Under the pieces are notes generated by a model. It saw only the letters and a list, made by a program, of their open reading frames with translations. It was not told where the DNA came from and made no database searches. Shown piece by piece: positions 1 through 5,002 of a DNA stretch of 5,002 nt. This DNA is from Arenicella sp. (lineage in GTDB: Bacteria; Pseudomonadota; Gammaproteobacteria; Arenicellales; Arenicellaceae). The stretch spans positions 1 through 5,002 of the forward strand of contig JAHHOC010000079.1 in the NCBI GenBank assembly GCA_018677115.1, in the 5' to 3' direction. The position numbers and the translations under genes are program-made. How positions within the stretch are numbered: the first letter of the stretch is position 1; each line of letters begins with the position of its first letter.

Positions 1-261
1 GCCCAGAGCGGCCCCCCGGCACCACTAGCGGTTAAACCGCTACGGGTATCCGACCTGCCAGCTGAAATCATCCTGTCTGATGGCGACGGCATGATTCCAC
101 AGTTAAAACTTTCCGCTTTTAAAGACATTGTTGTCAGCGCCCGCATCGCCAAATCAGGCAATCCGGTTGCACAGGCGGGTGATATTCAATCGGCCCTGGT
201 ATCCACCACCAATGATCATGCAGGAATAATCGAGCTCACCATTTCTGAGATTGTGGAGTGA
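1..261 (+). CDS. ccmI: Cytochrome c maturation protein CcmI (CycH), C-terminal fragment
   Basis: Frame 1 is open from the first base to a TGA at 259-261, giving the last 86 residues of a protein that begins outside the window. The visible part resembles the C-terminal periplasmic domain of CcmI (the C-terminal half of E. coli CcmH): a PLAVKPLRVSDLPAEIILSD block, then IPQLKLSAFKDIVVSARIAK, then SGNPVAQAGDIQ. In the family, CcmI binds the C-terminal end of apocytochrome c and delivers it to the CcmF/CcmH heme lyase at the periplasmic face of the inner membrane. The N-terminal membrane segments and TPR repeats would lie upstream and cannot be checked here. It is probably the last gene of a ccm operon, because the next gene is on the opposite strand 51 bases away. 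The assignment rests on recognising the conserved motif; a related TPR or heme-lyase-associated protein is the only alternative. Confidence 0.78.
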   Translation, partial: AQSGPPAPLAVKPLRVSDLPAEIILSDGDGMIPQLKLSAFKDIVVSARIAKSGNPVAQAGDIQSALVSTTNDHAGIIELTISEIVE

Positions 262-312
262 ATACAAACTGTGGCTAGCATGACCCTGCAGCGAAGTCTA
301 CGACTGTGTTGT

Positions 313-774
313 TTATAACCAGCGCCGGACCCGATCTGTGTAGCGCTGGTATTGTTCCCCGAACATTTCGCCCAGTACTCGTTCTTCGGGAGTGATTTGA
401 AATCTCTGCAGATACCATGCAAAACCTGCCACCAGGCCAAGTGACAGCAAACTGCTCATATAGAGTGCAGCCGCCAGTGTAACCAGCACCAGCCCGAGGT
501 ACATGGGGTTTCGGGTGAAACCAAATACACCGCTGACGACCAGCTTGCTGGCCCGGCCCGGGTGCAGCGGGTCTATTGTTGTTTCAGCTTTCCTGAAGTG
601 CAGCAGCGCCAATGTTGCCACCAGCAGCCCAAGGCTTAAAAACAGAATTCCCAAACCAGTCCTTGCAGAGTCAGGCAGATTCAGCAGATTGTCCACGCCA
701 GCCAGATATTTTATCAGTATCAGGAAAACAAGCCCGACCAGCGGGGGTGGGACGCGATTTTCAAGTATTTTCAT
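313..774 (-). CDS. Isoprenylcysteine carboxyl methyltransferase-like membrane methyltransferase
   Basis: This is a 153-residue protein with ATG at 774-772 and stop TAA at 315-313. Hydrophobic stretches near residues 9-25, 40-59 and 93-122 suggest three or four membrane segments. The family signature is in the second half: LVVSGVFGFTRNPMYLG (78-94), then PEERVLGEMFGEQYQRY (129-145) and a terminal RVRRWL. The RNPMY motif and the paired Glu 130/131 near the C-terminus are typical of the ICMT/phospholipid methyltransferase-like superfamily, which uses S-adenosylmethionine at the membrane. In bacteria without prenylated CAAX proteins the substrate is generally unknown, so I give no gene symbol. 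Length is normal for the bacterial members. No clear Shine-Dalgarno sequence precedes the ATG. The gene stands alone, convergent with ccmI and divergent from the HIT gene. Family assignment is firm; substrate is not known. Confidence 0.85.
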   Translation of the reverse strand: MKILENRVPPPLVGLVFLILIKYLAGVDNLLNLPDSARTGLGILFLSLGLLVATLALLHFRKAETTIDPLHPGRASKLVVSGVFGFTRNPMYLGLVLVTLAAALYMSSLLSLGLVAGFAWYLQRFQITPEERVLGEMFGEQYQRYTDRVRRWL

Positions 775-781
775 ACACGCG

Positions 782-787
782 ATTCTA
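782..787 (-). promoter_or_regulatory. Possible -10 element for the methyltransferase gene
   Basis: Read on the minus strand, TAGAAT (787 to 782) matches the sigma-70 -10 consensus at five of six positions. It ends seven bases before the methyltransferase ATG. A transcript from it would start at or next to the ATG, which would fit the lack of a visible ribosome binding site. A TTGTGG about 19 bases further upstream is only a weak -35 candidate. A five-of-six match is expected by chance in AT-rich spacers, so this is a weak call. Confidence 0.2.
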
Positions 788-854
788 CATCAACTGGTAT
801 GCCGTGCCACAACCATATGCGAGCGACCGGTATAGCTTCGAGCAACGGATCTGT

Positions 855-883
855 TTGAATAGCGGCCTGACTTTGGTTATGTT
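855..883 (+). promoter_or_regulatory. Candidate sigma-70 promoter for the HIT gene
   Basis: TTGAAT at 855-860 matches the -35 consensus at its first four bases. It is followed after exactly 17 bases by TATGTT at 878-883, a four-of-six -10 match. Transcription would start near 890, leaving a leader of about 26 bases before the ATG at 916. The rest of the 775-915 spacer shows no repeat, RNA gene or convincing ORF. Seen by inspection only. Confidence 0.35.
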
Positions 884-903
884 TGCGGTTTGTCATCATT
901 GAT

Positions 904-907
904 AAGG
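904..907 (+). promoter_or_regulatory. Ribosome binding site deciding the HIT start
   Basis: AAGG lies eight bases before the ATG at 916. The only in-frame alternative is a TTG at 883 that would add eleven residues (TTG-encoded start, then RFVIIDKANS) not typical of HIT proteins and without a Shine-Dalgarno match. This favours the ATG. Confidence 0.55.
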
Positions 908-915
908 CTAACAGC

Positions 916-1329
916 ATGAGCTACGACAGCGATAATATATTCGCAAAGATTCTCCGTGAGGAGATTCCTTGTATAAAGGTTTATGAAGACGACAGCACTC
1001 TGGCTTTTATGGATATCATGCCGCAGGCCAACGGCCATACTCTGGTGATACCAAAGGAACCAGCCGTCGATTTACTCGAATTAACCGATGCTGCGGCGGC
1101 AGATTTGATTTTAAAAGTGAAAAAGGTCGCGCGGGCTGTAAAACAGGGTCTGCAGGCGGAGGCCATTACTATATTCCAGCTAAATGGCGCTGCAGCCGGT
1201 CAAACCGTTCCGCATATTCACTTTCATGTTCTGCCCGGCTCAATTGTCGAAGCGAAACGCCATGCCAGCATCAGTGCCGATGCAGAAGTGTTGGCGAGCT
1301 ATGCCGAAAAAATCAAGAGCGCGCTATAG
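916..1329 (+). CDS. HIT (histidine triad) family nucleotide-binding hydrolase
   Basis: From the ATG at 916 this encodes 137 residues, ending in TAG at 1327-1329. The N-terminal DNIFAKILREEIPCIKVYED (7-26) and NGHTLVIPK (39-47) are standard for the HIT fold. The active-site motif GQTVPHIHFHVLP (95-107) carries the triad His100, His102 and His104 in the H-x-H-x-H pattern. In this family the middle His is the nucleophile that attacks the alpha-phosphate of nucleoside phosphoramidates or dinucleotides such as AP4A; the protein is a cytosolic homodimer. The physiological substrate of most bacterial HIT proteins is unclear, so I use no gene symbol; hinT-like is the closest description. Length matches the family. 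The gene is transcribed alone and ends tail-to-tail with tadA, sharing the hexamer CTATAG as stop codon for both genes. Confidence 0.93.
   Translation: MSYDSDNIFAKILREEIPCIKVYEDDSTLAFMDIMPQANGHTLVIPKEPAVDLLELTDAAAADLILKVKKVARAVKQGLQAEAITIFQLNGAAAGQTVPHIHFHVLPGSIVEAKRHASISADAEVLASYAEKIKSAL
1324..1329. other. Palindromic CTATAG serving as stop codon on both strands
   Basis: The hexamer CTATAG is its own reverse complement and reads TAG at its end on each strand. The HIT gene stops at TAG 1327-1329 and tadA stops at TAG 1326-1324, so the two convergent reading frames overlap by six bases. No room remains for an intergenic terminator, and any terminator for one transcript must lie within the other gene. 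The adjacent AGGCGCCT (1328-1335) is also a palindrome but has no loop or T-run. Confidence 0.95.
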
Positions 1330-1791
1330 GCGCCTGCGTACGGCAAAGAAGTCTTTTAACAGCCTGGCACTTTCTGCCTGCAGCAAACCGAACTCAACCT
1401 CACAACGATGATTGAGCCGTTCATTATTCAAGATATTAAGCACTGACCCGGCAGCACCGGCACGTGGTTCTACAGCAGCGATCACCACTCGTTGCACGCG
1501 CGCGTGTATTATCGCCCCCGCACACATCGGACACGGTTCAAGGGTCAGGTAAAAAGTGCTGTCAGGCAGCCGATAATTATCCACTTTGCTACAGGCTCGC
1601 CTGATCGCCTGAATTTCTGCGTGAGCTGTAGTGTCATGCTGGCTAATTGGCATATTGCTGCCCTCACCCAGCAGCTTGTCATCACGTATCAATACCGCAC
1701 CCACTGGAACTTCGTTCTGTTTCCCGGCCACCCTGGCAAGTTCCAAAGCCCGTTGCATCCATCTCTCATCTGCAGCTGAAAAAGCGATCAT
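1324..1791 (-). CDS. tadA: tRNA-specific adenosine deaminase TadA
   Basis: This encodes 155 residues, with ATG at 1791-1789. TadA converts adenosine to inosine at wobble position 34 of tRNA-Arg(ACG), letting one tRNA read CGU, CGC and CGA. The zinc-deaminase motifs are complete: TAHAEI with His57 and the proton-shuttling Glu59, and EPCPMCAGAI with Cys87 and Cys90. These four residues carry the same numbers as in E. coli TadA. VPVGAVLI (28-35), GAAGSVLNIL (112-121) and LNHRCEV (126-132) also match the family, and the protein lacks most of the short C-terminal tail of the E. coli enzyme. By memory of the E. coli sequence, positions 45, 54, 107 and 108 differ (Ser, Thr, Val, Glu for Trp, Pro, Arg, Asp). 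The ATG overlaps the ppsR stop (ATGA) and no Shine-Dalgarno sequence precedes it, so translation is probably coupled to ppsR. Other cytidine/guanine deaminases are excluded by the GAAGS and NHR motifs. Confidence 0.94.
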   Translation of the reverse strand: MIAFSAADERWMQRALELARVAGKQNEVPVGAVLIRDDKLLGEGSNMPISQHDTTAHAEIQAIRRACSKVDNYRLPDSTFYLTLEPCPMCAGAIIHARVQRVVIAAVEPRAGAAGSVLNILNNERLNHRCEVEFGLLQAESARLLKDFFAVRRRL

Positions 1792-2654
1792 AAACTGGCG
1801 ACACGGCGCTCTATGCCGGCGCGTTGCAACATGCGCGCAGAGATTTCCTCAATGGATAATTGCGTTGTGTCGATATACGGAATGCGATACTGCCGGTAGA
1901 GCGTCTCCGCCTCTTTAATTTCGTCCACACAATTTCTTAAACTGGCATAGTTGCTATTTGGTTTGCGTTCATGCCGGATTTCGGCTAATCGTGCCGGCCG
2001 TATGGTCAGGCCAAATAGTTTGGACTGATGGTCGACCAATGCCTGAGGCAGTTTCCTGATTTCGAGATCATCGGGAATGAGGGGGTAATTGGCGGCCTTG
2101 ATGCCAAATTGCATCCCCAGATAGACGCTGGATGGCGTTTTGCCGGTGCGCGACACACCTATCAGGATGATGTCGGCCTCATGATAACGGTGCAATTGCA
2201 TGCCATCATCATTGGCCAGCGCAAAGTGCACTGCCTCAATTCTCGACATATAGGCTTCATCCACCGACTGGCTGTCTTCGGCAAAAATATAATGATGACC
2301 CACTGTGAGTGATGACTTTACACCCAGCTCAGTTTCCAATGGAGACAGAAATGTTGAAAAAACATCGATGTAGAAACTGTCAGTCTGCTGGATGATCTGG
2401 CTCGCTTCCTTGTTGATAATGGTGTCGACCACAATCGGTCGCCCATCGGAAGTATGTGCTTCCTGATTAATTTCAGCGGCTACTTTGCGGGCTTTCTCAA
2501 GGGTATCAACAAATGGCCTGGTGATACTCTCAAACTGAATTTGGGGGAATTGAGCCAATAAGCTTTTACCCAGGTTTTCAGCAGTCATACCGGTACTGTC
2601 TGAGAGGAAAAATACCTTGCGCTTCATGTTTGAGAAAGGTGTTCGTGTTATCAT
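1788..2654 (-). CDS. ppsR: PEP synthase regulatory protein PpsR (bifunctional kinase/pyrophosphorylase)
   Basis: This encodes 288 residues, from ATG 2654-2652 to TGA 1790-1788. PpsR inactivates PEP synthase by ADP-dependent phosphorylation of a Thr next to the catalytic His, and reactivates it by phosphate-dependent removal yielding pyrophosphate. The kinase-pyrophosphorylase (DUF299) family is recognised from VFFLSDSTGMTAENLGKSLL (14-33), the P-loop GVSRTGKTPSS (166-176) and NYPLIPDD (189-196). In the family the P-loop binds ADP. The start at 2654 has AAAAGG ten bases upstream; Met10 (codon 2627-2625) would give the commonest family start, MKRKVFF, but has no ribosome binding site, so it remains an alternative. 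The gene is divergent from its target ppsA across 42 bases, a common arrangement in Gammaproteobacteria, and its stop overlaps the start of tadA by four bases. Confidence 0.95.
   Translation of the reverse strand: MITRTPFSNMKRKVFFLSDSTGMTAENLGKSLLAQFPQIQFESITRPFVDTLEKARKVAAEINQEAHTSDGRPIVVDTIINKEASQIIQQTDSFYIDVFSTFLSPLETELGVKSSLTVGHHYIFAEDSQSVDEAYMSRIEAVHFALANDDGMQLHRYHEADIILIGVSRTGKTPSSVYLGMQFGIKAANYPLIPDDLEIRKLPQALVDHQSKLFGLTIRPARLAEIRHERKPNSNYASLRNCVDEIKEAETLYRQYRIPYIDTTQLSIEEISARMLQRAGIERRVASL
2646..2654 (+). promoter_or_regulatory. Possible extended -10 promoter for ppsA, inside the ppsR start
   Basis: TGTTATCAT has TATCAT (2649-2654, five of six to the -10 consensus) directly preceded by TGn, the extended -10 motif. 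Transcription would start near 2661, giving a leader of about 36 bases. The only good -35-like hexamer, TTGAGA (2630-2635), is 13 bases upstream, too close for normal use. The element overlaps the first codon of ppsR on the other strand. No Cra-type palindrome was seen here. Confidence 0.3.
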
Positions 2655-2664
2655 CCGCGCTCAG

Positions 2665-2670
2665 CCTTTT
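2665..2670 (-). promoter_or_regulatory. Ribosome binding site for ppsR
   Basis: On the minus strand, AAAAGG (2670 to 2665) lies ten bases before the ATG at 2654. It supports this start over Met10, which has a pyrimidine-rich stretch upstream instead. Confidence 0.45.
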
Positions 2671-2682
2671 AGACCTTGAGCA

Positions 2683-2687
2683 GAGAG
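2683..2687 (+). promoter_or_regulatory. Ribosome binding site supporting the TTG start of ppsA
   Basis: GAGAG sits nine bases before the TTG at 2697. It is the best purine-rich match upstream of the conserved PpsA N-terminus. A second in-frame TTG at 2676 has no comparable site before it, and an in-frame TAG at 2670-2672 closes the frame further upstream. Confidence 0.45.
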
Positions 2688-2696
2688 TTAAGAATC

Positions 2697-5002
2697 TTGA
2701 ACGCTTATATATTGGAGTTCGATCAGCTTACCATAAATGACGTCGGAAAAGTCGGGGGCAAGAACGCGTCACTGGGTGAAATGATCGGTAATCTGAGCGG
2801 GCTTGGTGTGTCAGTACCCAATGGTTTTGCCACCACTGCACATGCATACCGTGAATTCCTGGCAACCGATGGACTGGACAGGAAAATCAACCAGCGGCTT
2901 AAAGCGCTGGACACTGAAAATATTGACGAGCTCACCTCGGCGGGTGCCGAAATCCGCGAATGGATCATCAATACGCCGTTCCAGCCAGATTTTGACGCTG
3001 CATTGGAACAGGCTTTTATCGCTATGCAAGATGGCAATGAAAAGCTAAAGGTTGCGGTGCGTTCGTCGGCGACTGCTGAAGACCTGCCTGACGCCTCATT
3101 TGCTGGGCAGCAGGAAACATTTCTCAATATTGAAGGCCTCGGCGCAGTCAAACGCGCGGTACATGAGGTGTTTGCCTCGTTATTTAATGACCGCGCTATC
3201 TCCTACCGTGTGCACCAGGGTTATGCCCATGAAGATGTTGCGCTGTCTGCAGGTATTCAGCGCATGGTGCGCAGTGAAACGGGAGCGGCCGGTGTGATGT
3301 TTACGCTTGATACGGAGTCCGGTTTCGATGACGTGGTATTTATTACGTCGTCATATGGCCTGGGGGAAACGATCGTCCAGGGATCAGTTAATCCGGATGA
3401 ATTCTACGTGCACAAGCCTACCCTAAAGGCCGGGCATCCAGCCGTAGTGCGTCGTAATCTTGGTAGCAAGCTGATTAAAATGGTCTATTCGCACGACACC
3501 ACCGCAGGCAATTCGGTCAATACAGTCGAAGTAGATTCTGCCGAACGCAATAGATTTTCTCTCAGTGACGATGACGTACTCGACCTGGCCCGGCAGGCAG
3601 TGGCCATCGAGACGCATTACGGCCGCCCAATGGACATCGAATGGGCCAAAGACGGCGATGACCAGAAACTCTATATTGTGCAGGCAAGGCCGGAAACCGT
3701 CGCCAGTCAATCGGATGCCAACGTCAAGGTGGCTTACCAGCTAAAAGAGCGCGGCAATATTCTGGTTGAGGGTCGCTCCATCGGTCAGAGAATTGCCAGC
3801 GGGGAAGTGCGCAATGTGTCAGGTGTTGAGCAGATGAATATTGTGCAGGACGGGGATATTCTGGTTACCGACATGACCGACCCTGACTGGGAGCCGGTAA
3901 TGAAGCGTGCCTCGGCCATTGTCACCAACCGCGGCGGACGCACCTGCCATGCAGCAATAATCGCGCGTGAACTGGGTATTGCTGCGATAGTCGGCTGTGG
4001 TGATGCCACTGACAGATTGACAAACTCCCAATCCGTTACAATTTCCTGTGCTGAAGGTGATACAGGCTATGTTTACGCCGGCAGTCTGGATTTCGAAAGA
4101 ACTGAGACCCGAATTGACCGGCTGCCGGACATTCCCTACAAAATTATGCAAAACGTCGGCAATCCGGATCGGGCATTCACCTTTGCCCAACTGCCGCATG
4201 AGGGAGTTGGCCTGGCCAGGCTGGAATTCATCATCAACCGCATGATAGGGGTTCACCCCAAAGCCCTGATTGAGTACGAAAAGCAATCTGCAGATGTTAA
4301 GGCGATCATCGATGAATATATGGCTGGCTATGAGTCACCAACTGATTTCTTTGTCAGTAAACTGGCAGAGGGAATTTCCACAATCGGCTGCGCCTTTCAT
4401 CCCAAACCAGTCATCGTGCGACTGTCTGATTTCAAATCCAATGAATATGCGCATTTGGTGGGGGGGCACGACTATGAACCCCATGAGGAAAACCCCATGC
4501 TCGGCTTTCGCGGCGCGTCACGCTATATCAACCCCGGAATGCGCGACTGTTTTGAGCTCGAGTGCCGTGCATTAAAATATGTGCGCGATGAAATGGGGCT
4601 GACAAATGTGGAAATTATGATTCCCTTTGTACGTACCACTGATGAAGCAAGCCAGGTTATTGACCTTCTTGCTGAAAACGGCCTGCGCAGGGGTGACAAT
4701 GGATTACGTGTGATCATGATGTGCGAACTGCCCGCCAATGCCCTGTTAGCCGATGAATTCCTTGAGTATTTTGACGGATTCTCCATCGGCTCAAATGACC
4801 TGACGCAACTTACCCTTGGCCTAGACCGTGATTCCGGTATCGTCTCGGAACTATTCGAGGAAAGAAACCCGGCAGTAAAAAAGATGCTGTCTATGTCGAT
4901 AGAGGCGTGTAATCGAGCCGGTAAATACATTGGCATCTGCGGTCAGGGACCTTCGGACCATCCGGATCTTGCCGAGTGGTTATTTGCCCATGGAATTGAC
5001 TC
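2697..5002 (+). CDS. ppsA: Phosphoenolpyruvate synthase PpsA (3' end outside window)
   Basis: The frame is open from TTG 2697 to the window edge: 768 codons plus two bases. PpsA converts pyruvate, ATP and water to PEP, AMP and phosphate in the cytosol, the entry to gluconeogenesis from three-carbon substrates. The N-terminal ATP-binding domain (about 10-345) has [11 protein letters not shown] and [20 protein letters not shown]. The phosphohistidine domain (about 375-450) has [11 protein letters not shown] (390-400) and [16 protein letters not shown] with catalytic His418. The C-terminal PEP/pyruvate barrel follows (NVGNPDRAF from 486, Arg508) with CGQGPSD and catalytic Cys748. His and Cys correspond to E. 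coli His421 and Cys751. Thr416 is the expected PpsR target. The E. coli enzyme has 792 residues, so about 20-25 are missing by truncation only. No ATG fits: the first in-frame one, at 2781, would remove the conserved [10 protein letters not shown] segment. Divergent from its regulator ppsR. Confidence 0.97.
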   Translation, partial: MNAYILEFDQLTINDVGKVGGKNASLGEMIGNLSGLGVSVPNGFATTAHAYREFLATDGLDRKINQRLKALDTENIDELTSAGAEIREWIINTPFQPDFDAALEQAFIAMQDGNEKLKVAVRSSATAEDLPDASFAGQQETFLNIEGLGAVKRAVHEVFASLFNDRAISYRVHQGYAHEDVALSAGIQRMVRSETGAAGVMFTLDTESGFDDVVFITSSYGLGETIVQGSVNPDEFYVHKPTLKAGHPAVVRRNLGSKLIKMVYSHDTTAGNSVNTVEVDSAERNRFSLSDDDVLDLARQAVAIETHYGRPMDIEWAKDGDDQKLYIVQARPETVASQSDANVKVAYQLKERGNILVEGRSIGQRIASGEVRNVSGVEQMNIVQDGDILVTDMTDPDWEPVMKRASAIVTNRGGRTCHAAIIARELGIAAIVGCGDATDRLTNSQSVTISCAEGDTGYVYAGSLDFERTETRIDRLPDIPYKIMQNVGNPDRAFTFAQLPHEGVGLARLEFIINRMIGVHPKALIEYEKQSADVKAIIDEYMAGYESPTDFFVSKLAEGISTIGCAFHPKPVIVRLSDFKSNEYAHLVGGHDYEPHEENPMLGFRGASRYINPGMRDCFELECRALKYVRDEMGLTNVEIMIPFVRTTDEASQVIDLLAENGLRRGDNGLRVIMMCELPANALLADEFLEYFDGFSIGSNDLTQLTLGLDRDSGIVSELFEERNPAVKKMLSMSIEACNRAGKYIGICGQGPSDHPDLAEWLFAHGID

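Noticed and set aside
292..314. Possible terminator between ccmI and the methyltransferase: AGTC-TAC-GACT followed by GTGTTGTTT.
   Set aside because: The stem is only four base pairs and the T-run is interrupted by G. Too weak to call, although some terminator would be expected in this convergent 51-base gap.
503..902. Plus-strand open frames across the methyltransferase gene and the spacer after it.
   Set aside because: They are antisense to a protein with clear family motifs, and their products show no domain. No support for a separate gene in 775-915.
883..915. TTG start at 883 adding eleven residues to the HIT protein.
   Set aside because: The extension does not look like the HIT N-terminus, there is no Shine-Dalgarno sequence before it, and it overlaps the candidate -10 element.
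2528..2635. Inverted repeat TCTCAAAC (2528-2535) and GTTTGAGA (2628-2635) within the ppsR 5' coding region.
   Set aside because: An eight-base match 92 bases apart is expected by chance in a window of this size and lies in conserved coding sequence.
2690..2698. Near-palindrome AAGAATCTT overlapping the ppsA start codon, as a possible operator.
   Set aside because: Only four bases per arm around a single central base; it does not resemble a known operator I can name and symmetry breaks immediately outside.
2723..3151. Long open frame on the minus strand opposite the start of ppsA.
   Set aside because: It lies wholly within ppsA, its product is low-complexity and Ser-rich with no recognisable domain, and the opposite frame is strongly conserved PpsA. 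Treated as a shadow, as are the minus-strand frames at 3819-4286 and 4523-4936.

Overview
The window looks like ordinary chromosomal DNA of a gammaproteobacterium with mid-range GC. The basis is the gene set: a CcmI-type cytochrome c maturation tail, and a divergent ppsR/ppsA pair whose PEP synthase aligns by eye along its whole length with the Escherichia coli enzyme. Its catalytic His and Cys are both shifted by the same three residues. I see no mobile element, tRNA, rRNA, CRISPR array or phage gene. Genus cannot be assigned from this sequence.

Layout, left to right. (1) 1-261, plus strand: the last 86 codons of ccmI, the apocytochrome c chaperone of the System I heme-attachment pathway. 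(2) 313-774, minus strand: a small membrane methyltransferase of the isoprenylcysteine carboxyl methyltransferase-like family, convergent with ccmI. (3) 775-915: a 141-base divergent spacer with a plausible promoter for the next gene. (4) 916-1329, plus strand: a HIT-family nucleotide-binding hydrolase. (5) 1324-1791, minus strand: tadA, the tRNA wobble adenosine deaminase, whose stop codon shares the palindrome CTATAG with the HIT stop. (6) 1788-2654, minus strand: ppsR, the bifunctional regulator of PEP synthase; its stop overlaps the tadA start in ATGA, so the two form one ppsR-tadA unit. (7) 2655-2696: a 42-base divergent spacer. (8) 2697-5002, plus strand: ppsA, PEP synthase, from a TTG start, cut by the window end about 20-25 codons short of completion.

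The main functional theme is control of the pyruvate-to-PEP step. PpsA makes PEP from pyruvate and ATP, and PpsR switches it off and on by phosphorylating and dephosphorylating a Thr two residues before the catalytic His. Both target residues are present here (T416, H418). The other genes are housekeeping: heme attachment to cytochromes c, tRNA decoding and nucleotide hydrolysis. No previously undescribed system is apparent. The points worth a second look are architectural: a tail-to-tail palindromic double stop, coupling of tadA to ppsR, and a divergent spacer so short that promoters must lie inside neighbouring coding sequence.
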